Part shown: positions 48,311 through 58,771 of the stretch, one piece after another
Numbering within the stretch: the stretch's first letter is position 1
Layout: the number at the start of each line of letters is the position of its first letter
Assembly: GCA_963813375.1 (NCBI GenBank)
Contig: CAWEYT010000008.1
Span: forward strand, 124,001-188,000
Direction: 5' to 3'
DNA from: DASTFY01 sp963813375
GTDB lineage: Bacteria; Actinomycetota; Acidimicrobiia; Acidimicrobiales; Ilumatobacteraceae
Length of the DNA: 64,000 nt
Position numbers and translations under genes: made by a program
The notes under the pieces: model-generated
Seen by the model: the letters and a program-made list of their open reading frames with translations, nothing else
Databases searched by the model: none
What the model was told of the DNA's origin: nothing

Positions 48311-48625
48311 CTAAGCCGACTGGATCTTGATCTCGATGTCGACGCCGGCGGGCAGCTCGATGCGCTGCAGGCTGTCGATGGTCTTGGGCGTCGGGTCGAC
48401 GATGTCGATCAGCCGCTTGTGGACCCGCATCTCGAAGTGCTCGCGGGAGTCCTTGTCCTTGTGGGGCGAGCGGATGACCGTGAAGCGGTGCTTGTCGGTC
48501 GGCAGGGGGATGGGGCCTCGGACCTTCGCCTGGGTGCGCAGCACCGTCTCGACGATCTTCTTGGTCGAGGTGTCGATGATCTCGTGGTCGAAGGCCTTGA
48601 GACGGATACGAATGCTCTGAGCCAC
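48311..48625 (-). CDS. rpsJ: 30S ribosomal protein S10
   Basis: 104 aa. 'MAQSIRIRLKAFDHEIIDTS', 'VRGPIPLPTDKHRFTVIRSP' and 'HFEMRVHKRLIDIVDPTPKT' are invariant. It ends the rpsL-rpsG-fusA-tuf unit. The gene that normally follows, rplC, is not next to it. Confidence 0.98.
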   Translation of the reverse strand: MAQSIRIRLKAFDHEIIDTSTKKIVETVLRTQAKVRGPIPLPTDKHRFTVIRSPHKDKDSREHFEMRVHKRLIDIVDPTPKTIDSLQRIELPAGVDIEIKIQSA

Positions 48626-48636
48626 GTCTCAGCCTT

Positions 48637-49821
48637 TCACTTGATGATCTTGACGACTCGGCCGGCGCCCACGGTGCGGCCGCCTTCACGGATCGCGAAC
48701 CGCAGCCCTTCGTCCATGGCGATGGGTTTGCCCAACTCGACGGTCATGGCGATGTTGTCCCCCGGCATCACCATCTCCGTCCCCTCCGGCAACGCAATCG
48801 TCCCCGTCACATCCGTCGTCCGGAAATAGAACTGCGGGCGGTAGTTGTTGAAGAACGGCTTGTGCCGGCCACCCTCTTCCTTCGTCAACACATACACCTG
48901 CGCCTCGAAATTCGTGTGCGGCGTGATGCTCCCCGGCTTGCACAACACCTGACCCCGCTCCACATCCTCCTTCTTCGTCCCCCGCAGCAGAGCACCGATG
49001 TTGTCACCCGCCTGACCCTGATCCAAGATCTTGCGGAACATCTCCACCCCCGTACACACCGTCTTCTGAGTATCCCGCAACCCCACGATCTCCACCTCGT
49101 CACCGGTGTTGACGATCCCCTGCTCCACCTTCCCGGTCACCACCGTCCCCCGACCAGTGATCGTGAACACATCCTCCACCGGCATCAAGAACGGCTTGTC
49201 CAACTCCCGCACCGGCTCCGGCACCGAAGCATCCACCGCCTCCATCAACTCCAAGATCTTGGCCTGCCAGTCCTCATCCCCCTCCAACGCCTTCAACGCC
49301 GACACCCGCACCACCGGCGCGTCATCCCCCGGGAACTCGTACTCGTTCAACAACTCCCGCACCTCGAGCTCCACCAACTCCAACAACTCGTCGTCGTCCA
49401 CCGCGTCAGCCTTGTTCAACGCCACCACGATGTACGGCACCCCCACCTGCCGAGCCAACAACACATGCTCCCGGGTCTGAGGCATCGGACCATCCGTGGC
49501 CGCCACCACCAGAATCGCCCCATCCACCTGCGCCGCCCCCGTAATCATGTTCTTGATGTAATCAGCATGACCCGGCATATCCACATGCGCATAATGCCGA
49601 TTCGCCGTCTCATACTCCACATGCGCGATCGAGATCGTAATCCCCCGCGCCTTCTCCTCCGGCGCCTTATCAATCTGATCAAACGGCGTATAATCCGCCA
49701 ACCCACGATCCGCCAACGTCTTCGTAATAGCCGCCGTCAACGTCGTCTTCCCATGATCAATATGACCCATCGTCCCAATATTCACATGCGGCTTCGTACG
49801 CTCAAACTTGGCCTTGCTCAT
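48637..49821 (-). CDS. tuf: Elongation factor Tu, with atypical codon use
   Basis: 394-aa GTPase that delivers aminoacyl-tRNA. G1 'NIGTMGHIDHGKTTLTAAIT', G3 'HVDMPGHADYIKNMITGAAQ', G4 'VALNKADAVDD'. Intact. From about 49800 to 48790 its wobble positions are mostly G or T (GAT, CAT, AAT, ATT, TTG, GGG). The rest of the window, and the last 150 bp of tuf itself, prefer C and G. 11 bp before rpsJ. Confidence 0.97.
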   Translation of the reverse strand: MSKAKFERTKPHVNIGTMGHIDHGKTTLTAAITKTLADRGLADYTPFDQIDKAPEEKARGITISIAHVEYETANRHYAHVDMPGHADYIKNMITGAAQVDGAILVVAATDGPMPQTREHVLLARQVGVPYIVVALNKADAVDDDELLELVELEVRELLNEYEFPGDDAPVVRVSALKALEGDEDWQAKILELMEAVDASVPEPVRELDKPFLMPVEDVFTITGRGTVVTGKVEQGIVNTGDEVEIVGLRDTQKTVCTGVEMFRKILDQGQAGDNIGALLRGTKKEDVERGQVLCKPGSITPHTNFEAQVYVLTKEEGGRHKPFFNNYRPQFYFRTTDVTGTIALPEGTEMVMPGDNIAMTVELGKPIAMDEGLRFAIREGGRTVGAGRVVKIIK

Positions 49822-49889
49822 GGCGGTGTCTTCCTCTTGGTGGTTCGTGGGTTGTCAAGGATCGAACTGGTGGTGGGGTTCGGACCCGG

Positions 49890-51978
<2,089 letters not shown>

Positions 51979-52067
51979 GGGTTCGCGTCGCTTCGTTCGT
52001 CAGTTCGTGGGGGAATCTCGTGGAGCAGGGGCCAACCGTGGGCGAGCACGCGTGTGACCGGTCGTCC

Positions 52068-52073
52068 ATGCTA
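52068..52073 (-). promoter_or_regulatory. Candidate -10 box for fusA-tuf-rpsJ
   Basis: TAGCAT on the minus strand, about 90 bp before fusA in a 240-bp gap. It would give an internal promoter independent of rpsL. No clear -35. Confidence 0.35.
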
Positions 52074-52218
52074 CCGACCAGGTCAGCCAACCTGATCGAT
52101 GGCCTGCGGGCGTTCGTTCGGACCGGGGCTCCCGGCGGGTGCCAGGCCGTCCGGCGATCGCCAGTGGACGACCGACAACGCTACCGCTGAGCGACCAGAA
52201 CCCTCGCTGGGAGCAGCA

Positions 52219-53133
52219 CTACGCGCGGGATCTGTGTGGATCCAGCGGTTGCCAGTCGGCGAACCGCAAGCTCCCGCTGCCAGGCCGACCACCGTCGCCA
52301 CTGGCCGAGCGGCGACTGCGACCGGTCGAGACGTGCGTCGGGCTACCCACGTGGGCCCGCCGGCGGACCGCGGCCACGATGGACACACCGGCCGCCAGCG
52401 CGACCATGGCCACCAGCACCACCGGGCCATTCCCCCCGCCGGTGGTGGGGAGCGTGCCTGGCCGCACCGAGGACTGCGACACGCTGGAGGGTGCCGTCGT
52501 CGGCGACGGCGGCGTGGACGTCACGCTCGTCGAGGGCGCAGTCGTGGGCGTGGTCGGACCCGTCGTCGGCGCAGTCGTGGGCACAGTCGGACCGGTGGTT
52601 GTGGTCGGAGCGGCCGTCGTGGTGGTCTGCTGGGTGGCGCAGTCGGAGTCGTTGGTGATGAACGGGCCGGCGATGCGCCACACACCCCGCTCACCGCTGA
52701 AGCCGGGTGGGAGGGCGTTCACGTCGACCTGACCGCACTGCAACGGCACCGTCACCGTGGCTGCTCCCCCGCTGAAGGTGGCGCTGCCCTGCCCTTCGAA
52801 GAAGCCCCCCGAGATCCCCCGCTGGGCGGCCACGAACAACGTCCACCCATCAGGAGCGCCCGACGCCGACACGGTCACGGTGGCACCATCACTGGTGATC
52901 AACGCGAACGCGGTGAACTGCGGATTGGAGCTCTGCCCAGTGTTCCTGGAGTCGCGGGGCAACGGCTGGGTGGCCTCACAGGAGAAGCTTCCACCGGCGG
53001 GCACCACCTCGACCTTGTTCTGACCGCCGCACACCTGCGCCGCCTCCGCCGGGGAGCCGCCAAACGCAACCACCAACCCGGCTCCCACGGCCATCGCGCT
53101 GAGCACACGCACCAATCGCTGTTTGACGGTCAT
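52219..53133 (-). CDS. Secreted protein with Thr/Pro linker and LPXTG-type sorting signal
   Basis: 304 aa from the ATG at 53133, preceded by GGAGGG. The signal peptide is 'MTVKQRLVRVLSAMAVGAGL' through 'SPAEAA', with cleavage expected near residue 31. A compact domain of about 120 residues with four cysteines ('QVCGGQN', 'SFSCEAT', 'LQCGQV', 'DSDCAT') follows. A ~60-residue linker of Thr/Pro/Ala/Ser repeats comes next, then 'LPTTGGG', a hydrophobic helix and 'AVRRRAHV'. That is a sortase signal, although about 40 extra residues follow it, perhaps through a frame error. Domain function unknown. It sits inside the str operon between rpsG and fusA. Confidence 0.8.
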   Translation of the reverse strand: MTVKQRLVRVLSAMAVGAGLVVAFGGSPAEAAQVCGGQNKVEVVPAGGSFSCEATQPLPRDSRNTGQSSNPQFTAFALITSDGATVTVSASGAPDGWTLFVAAQRGISGGFFEGQGSATFSGGAATVTVPLQCGQVDVNALPPGFSGERGVWRIAGPFITNDSDCATQQTTTTAAPTTTTGPTVPTTAPTTGPTTPTTAPSTSVTSTPPSPTTAPSSVSQSSVRPGTLPTTGGGNGPVVLVAMVALAAGVSIVAAVRRRAHVGSPTHVSTGRSRRSASGDGGRPGSGSLRFADWQPLDPHRSRA

Positions 53134-53335
53134 GTTCTCCACCCTCCAGTTCGCGGCCGACGGTACGCGTTCTGAACGGTGATTTAGTGGATACCCCTGA
53201 ACAGCAATTCAGTTGCTGTGTCATCGCGGAGACACGGGTTCGCCACCCCCGGCCCCGCAACCCCATGGAACTGCGGTGGTGAGTTGGCCGTACCGCGCGA
53301 TGGCGGGCCCCACGCGAGGGCCGGCCGGGTTTCGG

Positions 53336-53806
53336 CTACCAGCGGTAGTGGGCGAAGGCCTTGTTGGACTCCGCCATCTTCTGCATGTCGTCGCGACGCT
53401 TGACCGAGGCGCCGAGGCCGTTGGCGGCGTCGAGCAGTTCGGCGGCCAGCCGCTCGGCCATCGTCTTCTCCCGCCGGGCCCGGGCGAACCCGATGATCCA
53501 GCGGATGGCCAGGGTGTTGGCCCGGCGGGGTCGGACCTCGACCGGGACCTGATAGGTGGCGCCACCGACCCGGCGGCTCTTCACCTCGAGGGCCGGCTTG
53601 ACGTTCTCGACCGCTCGCTTGACGGTGGAGAGCGGCTCGCTGCCGGTGCGCTCCTCGACGATCTTCATGGCGTCGTAGACGATGCTCTCGGCCAGGGAGC
53701 GCTTGCCCCGCAGCAGGATCTTGTTGACGAGCTGGGTGACGAGCACGGACCGGTACACCGGGTCCGGGTTGAGCTCACGGCGGGGGGCGGGGCCCTTACG
53801 AGGCAT
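53336..53806 (-). CDS. rpsG: 30S ribosomal protein S7
   Basis: 156 aa. 'MPRKGPAPRRELNPDPVYRS', 'VKPALEVKSRRVGGATYQVP' and 'AIRWIIGFARARREKTMAER' define S7. Confidence 0.98.
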   Translation of the reverse strand: MPRKGPAPRRELNPDPVYRSVLVTQLVNKILLRGKRSLAESIVYDAMKIVEERTGSEPLSTVKRAVENVKPALEVKSRRVGGATYQVPVEVRPRRANTLAIRWIIGFARARREKTMAERLAAELLDAANGLGASVKRRDDMQKMAESNKAFAHYRW

Positions 53807-53812
53807 CGGGGA

Positions 53813-54184
53813 TCACTTCTCCCTCTTGGCGCCGTACCGGCTGCGGGCCTGCCTGCGGTTCTTCACGCCCGCGGCGTCCAGCGAACCGCGGATGACCTTG
53901 TAGCGCACGCCCGGCAGGTCCCGGACCCGGCCGCCGCGCACGAGCACGATGGAGTGCTCCTGCAGGTTGTGACCCTCGCCCGGGATGTAGGCCGTGACCT
54001 CGATCCCGCTGGTCAGGCGCACACGGGCGACCTTGCGCAGCGCCGAGTTCGGCTTCTTGGGCGTCGTCGTGTAGACGCGCGTGCAGACCCCACGGCGCTG
54101 AGGCGAGCCCTTGAGGGCCGGCGTCTTCGACTTGGTGGTCTTGGTGCTGCGGCCCTTGCGGACCAGCTGCTGGATTGTGGGCAC
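53813..54184 (-). CDS. rpsL: 30S ribosomal protein S12
   Basis: 123 aa. 'MPTIQQLVRKGRSTKTTKSK', 'VYTTTPKKPNSALRKVARVR' and 'GHNLQEHSIVLVRGGRVRDL' carry the universally conserved decoding-site segments (streptomycin region, wild-type PKKPNS and GRVRDLPG). Confidence 0.98.
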   Translation of the reverse strand: MPTIQQLVRKGRSTKTTKSKTPALKGSPQRRGVCTRVYTTTPKKPNSALRKVARVRLTSGIEVTAYIPGEGHNLQEHSIVLVRGGRVRDLPGVRYKVIRGSLDAAGVKNRRQARSRYGAKREK

Positions 54185-54275
54185 GCGCTACCTCTACCGA
54201 ACTGTGCGGGCGGGACGAAACGGACGAACTCTGGCGAACTGGTCACGCCGGAGGACCAGCGCACAGGACCGATAC

Positions 54276-54304
54276 ATGGTACGGGCGCCGGACCGCCGCA
54301 GCAA
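54276..54304 (-). promoter_or_regulatory. Promoter of the rpsL-rpsG operon
   Basis: Minus-strand TTGCTG (54299-54304), 17-bp spacer, TACCAT (54276-54281), about 90 bp before rpsL. It lies in the 169-bp gap after hypD, so the ribosomal unit need not depend on the hydrogenase operon. Confidence 0.55.
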
Positions 54305-54353
54305 CCCGCGGACCCGCCGCCGGACAGGACCCGCCGCCGCGCCCGGGCACCCG

Positions 54354-55481
54354 CTACGAGGACCGGCCGAGGCTGACCGCCACGTCGCGATGGAGGCGCC
54401 CGAAGTTGTAGTAGGCCGCGCAGGCGCCCTCGGACGACACCATGCAGGTCCCGATGGGCGTCTCGGGGGTGCAGGCCGTGCCGAACACCTTGCACTCCCA
54501 GGGCTTGATCACGCCCTTCAGGACCTCGCCGCACTGGCAGGCCTTGGGATCGGCCACCCGGACCCCGGGGACCTCGTAGGCCAGCTCGGCATCGAAGGCG
54601 GCGAACTCGGGCCGCAGCTTCAGGGCGCTCTGCGAGATGAAGCCCAGGCCCCGCCACTCGAAGTGCGGGCGCAGCTCGAACACCTCGGCGAGCACCTGCA
54701 GCGCCCGCGGGTTGCCCTCGTCCCGCACCACCCGGGTGTACTGGTTCTCGACCTCGCACCGGCCCTGGCGGATCTGGGCCAGGAGCATGGCGATGGCCTG
54801 CAGGATGTCGAGCGGCTCGAACCCGGCCGTGACCAGGGGCTTGCCGTACTGCTCGGGCACGAACCGGTAGGGCCGGTTGCCGACGACGGTGGAGACGTGG
54901 CCGGGGCCGAGGAATCCGTCGAGGCGCAGGTCGGGCGAGTCGAGGATGGCCTTGATGGGCGGCACGATCGTCACGTGGTTGCAGAAGACCTTGAAGTTGG
55001 TGACACCCAGCTCGCGCGCCCGGAGCAGCGTGACGGCGGTCGACGGGGCAGTGGTCTCGAAACCGACGGCGAAGAACACGACGTCCCGGTCCGGGTGCTG
55101 CCTGGCCAGCTCGAGGGCATCGAGGGGCGAGTACACGAAGCGGACGTCGGCGCCCCGCGCCTTCGCCTCCAGCAGGTTCCCGTGGCCGCCGGGCACCCGC
55201 ATCATGTCCCCGAAGGACGTGAAGAGCACGCCGGGCTTCTCGGCGACCGCGATGGCGTCGTCGACCCGCCCCATGGGGATGACGCACACCGGGCAGCCCG
55301 GACCGTGGACCAGCTCGACGTTGGCCGGCAGGACGTGCTCGATGCCGTGCCGGTAGATCGTGTGCGTGTGCCCGCCGCACACCTCCATGAACTTGAAGTG
55401 GTCGTCGCCGGCCTGCTCGGTGATGTGGGCGACCAGCCGGCGGGCTGCCGCGGGGTCCCGGTACTCGTCGACGAACCTCAT
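54354..55481 (-). CDS. hypD: Hydrogenase maturation factor HypD
   Basis: 375-aa scaffold that, with HypC, assembles the Fe(CN)2CO part of the [NiFe] site. 'FMEVCGGHTHTIYRHGIEHV' and 'VHGPGCPVCVIPMGRVDDAI' hold the conserved redox cysteines. The C-terminal 'CQCGEVLKGVIKPWECKVFG' with 'TACTPETPIGTCMVSSEGAC' binds the [4Fe-4S] cluster. The start overlaps the hypC stop (ATGA). Last gene of the operon. Confidence 0.97.
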   Translation of the reverse strand: MRFVDEYRDPAAARRLVAHITEQAGDDHFKFMEVCGGHTHTIYRHGIEHVLPANVELVHGPGCPVCVIPMGRVDDAIAVAEKPGVLFTSFGDMMRVPGGHGNLLEAKARGADVRFVYSPLDALELARQHPDRDVVFFAVGFETTAPSTAVTLLRARELGVTNFKVFCNHVTIVPPIKAILDSPDLRLDGFLGPGHVSTVVGNRPYRFVPEQYGKPLVTAGFEPLDILQAIAMLLAQIRQGRCEVENQYTRVVRDEGNPRALQVLAEVFELRPHFEWRGLGFISQSALKLRPEFAAFDAELAYEVPGVRVADPKACQCGEVLKGVIKPWECKVFGTACTPETPIGTCMVSSEGACAAYYNFGRLHRDVAVSLGRSS

Positions 55482-55780
55482 GCCGGCTGGACTCCCGGGC
55501 CGGCTCCTCGGACGACGGTGCCCGGAACAGGGCCTCGACCTCGTCGGTGTAGACCTCGCCGAGCATCTGGAGCGAGGCGAGGGCCAGCCGGGCCTCCTCC
55601 TCGTCGATCTTCGACATGGCGAAGCCGACGTGGATCAGCACCCAGTCGCCGCACTGCACGCCCTCGTCCTCGAGCAGACCGATGTTGATCGTCCTGCCGA
55701 CGCCGTTGACGTCGACTCGCGCCAGGTGCTCGTGCTCGTCCGAGCAGCTTGACGACCTGACCGGGGATGCCGAGGCACAT
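55478..55780 (-). CDS. hypC: Hydrogenase maturation chaperone HypC (frame changes)
   Basis: 'MCLGIPGQVVKLL' carries the essential Cys2. After an extra G near 55740 the frame continues as 'NIGLLEDEGVQCGDWVLIHV' and 'GFAMSKIDEEEARLALASLQ', the HypC core. A second indel near the 3' end (about 55490-55530) would bring it to the TGA that overlaps hypD. The resulting ~100 aa is the normal size. Confidence 0.9.
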   Translation of the reverse strand: MCLGIPGQVVKLLGRARAPGASRRQRRRQDDQHRSARGRGRAVRRLGADPRRLRHVEDRRGGGPAGPRLAPDARRGLHRRGRGPVPGTVVRGAGPGVQPA

Positions 55781-55788
55781 GGCGTCGC

Positions 55789-56142
55789 CTACCCGTCCAC
55801 CGGCAGAGGCGCGCGGTACTCGAGCGACTCCAGGATCAGCTCGTCGCCACCGACGATCTCCAGATCGACGCCCGAGCACTCCGGGCAGGCTGACGGCAGC
55901 TCGTCGCCGGCGCTCGTCGCCCCGCACGACGAGCAGCGCACCGAGACCGGCAGCAGCACCAGCTCGGCCGTGGCGTCCTCGGCGACGGAGCCCATCGCGG
56001 CGATGGCGAAGGACTGGTCGAAGGCCTCCGGGTGGACGTGGTGCAGCCGGCCGACCCGGATGCGCACCCTGGCCACCGGGCGATCCCCGGCCCGCTGCTC
56101 GATGGCGTCGACGATCGACGCGCACAGCCCCAACTCGTGCAT
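55789..56142 (-). CDS. hypA: Hydrogenase nickel-insertion protein HypA
   Basis: 117 aa. The N-terminal 'MHELGLCASIVDAIE' provides the Ni-binding MHE. Zinc ligands are the CxxC pairs 'VRCSSCGA' and 'SACPECSG'. HypB, its GTPase partner, is not in the window. Confidence 0.95.
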   Translation of the reverse strand: MHELGLCASIVDAIEQRAGDRPVARVRIRVGRLHHVHPEAFDQSFAIAAMGSVAEDATAELVLLPVSVRCSSCGATSAGDELPSACPECSGVDLEIVGGDELILESLEYRAPLPVDG

Positions 56143-56143
56143 C

Positions 56144-56657
56144 TCAGTTCTCCTTCTCAGCCGTGATGGCCACCTTGACGGAGACGTGTGGTTCCACTCT
56201 CAACAGCAGGATGCGGGGCGGCTCCATGCCGAAGTCCCGCACGTCGAACGTCTTCTCCCCGGCGAGGATCACGGTCCCGTCGGTCGCCTCCACGGTCATC
56301 TCGTCCTCGTACTGGCGGGTGACCCCTCTGAAGGTCAGGTCGCCCGCCACCCGGTAGCGCCCGTCCTCGCCGGTGGCCTCCATGGAAGTCAGGTCGCCGG
56401 CGATGGTCGGGAAGCGGCGGGCGTCGATGCGGCGCCGGAGCTCCCGATCCTCGAGCGGGTTGCCGGAGGTCAACCGATCGACCTCGAACTCGAGATGAGC
56501 GCCTGGCGCGGCCGGCGAGATCGAGCCGCCCGCCCTTCCCGAGCTCCAGGTCCACCCAACCTTCCAGGCCGGACGTCTCGGTCCGGATGGGGTGGAGGGT
56601 GGAGCGAGCCTCGATCCAGACCCGGGAGAGCGTGGGCACGATCCGGAAGCGCGCCAC
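56144..56657 (-). CDS. YceI-family lipocalin-like protein (one frame change)
   Basis: About 170 aa. 'VARFRIVPTLSRVWIEARST', 'PIRTETSGLEGWVDLEL', then after an extra base near 56515 'GAHLEFEVDRLTSGNPLEDR', 'DARRFPTIAGDLTSMEATGE' and 'FRGVTRQYEDEMTVEATDGT'. YceI proteins bind long isoprenoid or amide lipids in a beta-barrel. No signal peptide is seen, so it is probably cytoplasmic. It lies between hypA and the mini membrane genes, in the same direction and tightly spaced. A role in quinone handling for the hydrogenase is only a guess. Confidence 0.82.
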
Positions 56658-56665
56658 CGCGTCGC

Positions 56666-56785
56666 TTACATCCTCCGCAGTCGTCGATAGCGGTTCACGT
56701 CGGGCAGCGCCGTCACGGCGACGAACACCCCGACGATCACGACGATGCCCGCGAGCACCGTGGCCAACCAACCGATCACAGCCAT
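56666..56785 (-). CDS. 39-aa single-pass membrane protein (DUF6893-like)
   Basis: 'MAVIGWLATVLAGIVVIVGV' forms one transmembrane helix, followed by 'TALPDVNRYRRLRRM'. The C-terminal L-P-D-V-x-R-Y motif and terminal R-x-M recur in the next small gene. Short proteins of this type accompany actinobacterial hydrogenase operons (family name from memory). Function unknown. Confidence 0.7.
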   Translation of the reverse strand: MAVIGWLATVLAGIVVIVGVFVAVTALPDVNRYRRLRRM

Positions 56786-56787
56786 GG

Positions 56788-56892
56788 CTACATCTCCCTC
56801 ATCTTCAGGTACCGGGCGACATCGGGAAGGCTCCGGACGACAAGCGCCGCCAGGAGGATCAGCAGGGTCGACAGGACGAGACGTCGGATCAC
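56788..56892 (-). CDS. 34-aa single-pass membrane protein (DUF6893-like), tandem paralogue
   Basis: The GTG start overlaps the protease stop (GTGA). 'MIRRLVLSTLLILLAALVVR' is a short basic N-tail plus a transmembrane helix, then 'SLPDVARYLKMREM'. It shares the LPDVxRY...R-x-M C-terminus with the 39-aa neighbour, 2 bp away. Confidence 0.72.
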   Translation of the reverse strand: MIRRLVLSTLLILLAALVVRSLPDVARYLKMREM

Positions 56893-57383
56893 GCCGGGCT
56901 CCTCTCCTCGTTCGGGACGCACAGCTCGGCGACCACCTCGCGCACGGCGTCCACCCCACGCTCGACCGCAGCCGCGACCGCGGGCGACAAACCCATGCCT
57001 TCTTCGATCACCGAGGGCTGGCATCCTACGACGACCACTCGACCCACCTGCCCACCCATCGCGGCGAGCATCTGGAGGACCACCGCCGGGTTCATCGAGT
57101 GCGCGTCCATCGCCGGGGTGGCGTGCTCGCCCACCTCGCCGGCCGGATCCGGCTCGATGAGCGCCACCGTCCCGGGCGGCTCACCCATCGGGACGGCATC
57201 GACCATCACCAGGGCGTCGTAACCATCGAGGAGCTCGTAGGCGAGATGTACCCCGCGGATGCCGAAGTCCTCGACCCGAACGCCCTCGGGCATGTCGACC
57301 CCGCGCAGACGGGCCGCCACCTCGACGCCGAAGCCGTCGTCACCGAGGAAGATGTTCCCGATGCCCGCGACGAGGACCTTCAT
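56889..57383 (-). CDS. Hydrogenase large-subunit maturation endopeptidase (HycI/HyaD family)
   Basis: 164 aa. 'VAGIGNIFLGDDGFGVEVAA' and 'VEDFGIRGVHLAYELLDGYD' give the two Asp nickel ligands, 'AMDAHSMNPAVVL' the His. It cleaves the C-terminal peptide of HhyL after Ni insertion. HhyL indeed has 24 residues beyond its DPCLPCGVH motif. It overlaps the 463-aa gene by ATGA. Confidence 0.93.
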   Translation of the reverse strand: MKVLVAGIGNIFLGDDGFGVEVAARLRGVDMPEGVRVEDFGIRGVHLAYELLDGYDALVMVDAVPMGEPPGTVALIEPDPAGEVGEHATPAMDAHSMNPAVVLQMLAAMGGQVGRVVVVGCQPSVIEEGMGLSPAVAAAVERGVDAVREVVAELCVPNEERSPA

Positions 57384-58771
57384 GCCAGGACCTCGACCTC
57401 GTCCGGATGGAAGTAGAGGTAGCGACGTTGCCACTCGAACAGCTCGGAGGCGGGGTCGTCGTCGAGCGTGACGGCGAGGTGCTCCGCACCGTCGACGTCC
57501 TTGAAGACGCCGGCGACCGTGGCCGTGCGGCCGGCGAGGAACAGGTCGTGGGCATCGGCGCGCCGAGAGGGGCGGAGGCGCACCGATGTGCCCTTGCCGA
57601 CCTGAACCCCGCCGACCCACGTGGTGTCGGTCCACGGGTCGACCTCCGAATCGACTCCCGGGTCCCACCACGGCAGCGCAGCGGGCTCGTCGGAGCCATC
57701 GCTGTCGATCGGTGACTCCTCGACCGGCCGGAGCGAGCGCACCGCGCCGTGGAGCCGGGACCAGACCTCGGGCGGGAGGTCGTCGCAGCGGTCCACGATG
57801 GCGGCGGCGCGGGCGTCGGTCCCCCGCGCCTCGGCCTTCTCGTCGTCCGTCAGGGTGAGCACCCGCAGCGCGAGGATCTCGTCGATCTCGGTCGCATCGC
57901 AGAAGTCACCCACGCTCTCCGGCGCCACCGCCGGATGGTCGTAGAGGATGATGGGCGAGGACAGCACGACATCGGCGTCGCCTTCCTCGCCGATGAGCAC
58001 GGGGAAGGTCCCGTCGCTGCGGCAGCCGGCCACCGCCTCGACCGCCGTAGCCGGCGGATCGAGCACGGACATGAACGTGCCGTCGTCCACGGCCAGGAGC
58101 GTGTGGACGGCGACCAACGAGGACGTCAGCACCTCGTCGCGAGATGGTGCGCCGCCCGCCGGCGCGATCGGCCTGTCCGTGACGTTCCCGACCTCGACCG
58201 TCAGCTTCACCAGCGCCGACGGGCCGTCGGCCCAGGCCGTGGACACCTTCACCACCCCGTCGACGGACGAGCTCGTGCGCACCGCCCGACCCACGACCTC
58301 GCCTCCGGCGGTCGCGAGCAGCTCCGCGTGCTCGGCCGAGGGCAGCGTGAACGGCTCCGAGTGGACGGCGCCGGTCACCGGGAGCAGGTCGAGCGGAGGA
58401 AGGTCGATCTCGTGCTCGACGGCCTCGTCCCAATCCACCCACCGGACGCCGTCGACGTCGAGCGACTCGACCGGCTGGAACCCGTCATCACCGGCGATCG
58501 CGGCCTCGACGCACCGATGTTGCACCTGCAAGCAGCGGACTCGGACGGACACGATCGCCGCGGGGCCGGGGTCGACGACGACCTCCGTGCGCAGGACGGA
58601 CCGTTCTGACTCGTCCCGAGCGGCCACGGCGGGCGGCACCAGCACACCGAACTGCCATCGCAGCTGGTTCTTCCGGGCCGAGGCCCGGTACGGGTAGAGC
58701 ACGTACCCCTCGTAGAGCACCGCGTCGGCCACCGCCCGGGCGGCGACGAAGCGGTCCGGGGCGGCCTTCAC
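57380..58771 (-). CDS. Hydrogenase-operon protein of unknown function (463 aa)
   Basis: Intact, GTG start coupled to DUF6084 (GTGA). It begins 'VKAAPDRFVAARAVADAVLY' and 'EGYVLYPYRASARKNQLRWQ', continues with a large beta-rich region, and ends with 'TSVRLRPSRRADAHDLFLAG', 'RTATVAGVFKDVDGAEHLAV' and 'WQRRYLYFHPDEVEVL', which looks like a small barrel. No cysteine cluster, signal peptide or membrane segment. I recall similar proteins in hydrogenase operons of other Actinobacteria, but know of no function. Confidence 0.75.
   Translation of the reverse strand: MKAAPDRFVAARAVADAVLYEGYVLYPYRASARKNQLRWQFGVLVPPAVAARDESERSVLRTEVVVDPGPAAIVSVRVRCLQVQHRCVEAAIAGDDGFQPVESLDVDGVRWVDWDEAVEHEIDLPPLDLLPVTGAVHSEPFTLPSAEHAELLATAGGEVVGRAVRTSSSVDGVVKVSTAWADGPSALVKLTVEVGNVTDRPIAPAGGAPSRDEVLTSSLVAVHTLLAVDDGTFMSVLDPPATAVEAVAGCRSDGTFPVLIGEEGDADVVLSSPIILYDHPAVAPESVGDFCDATEIDEILALRVLTLTDDEKAEARGTDARAAAIVDRCDDLPPEVWSRLHGAVRSLRPVEESPIDSDGSDEPAALPWWDPGVDSEVDPWTDTTWVGGVQVGKGTSVRLRPSRRADAHDLFLAGRTATVAGVFKDVDGAEHLAVTLDDDPASELFEWQRRYLYFHPDEVEVLA

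Noticed and set aside
51979..52218. Additional gene between fusA and the LPXTG gene
   Set aside because: No frame with coding-like composition or a ribosome-binding site. It holds only a candidate -10 box.
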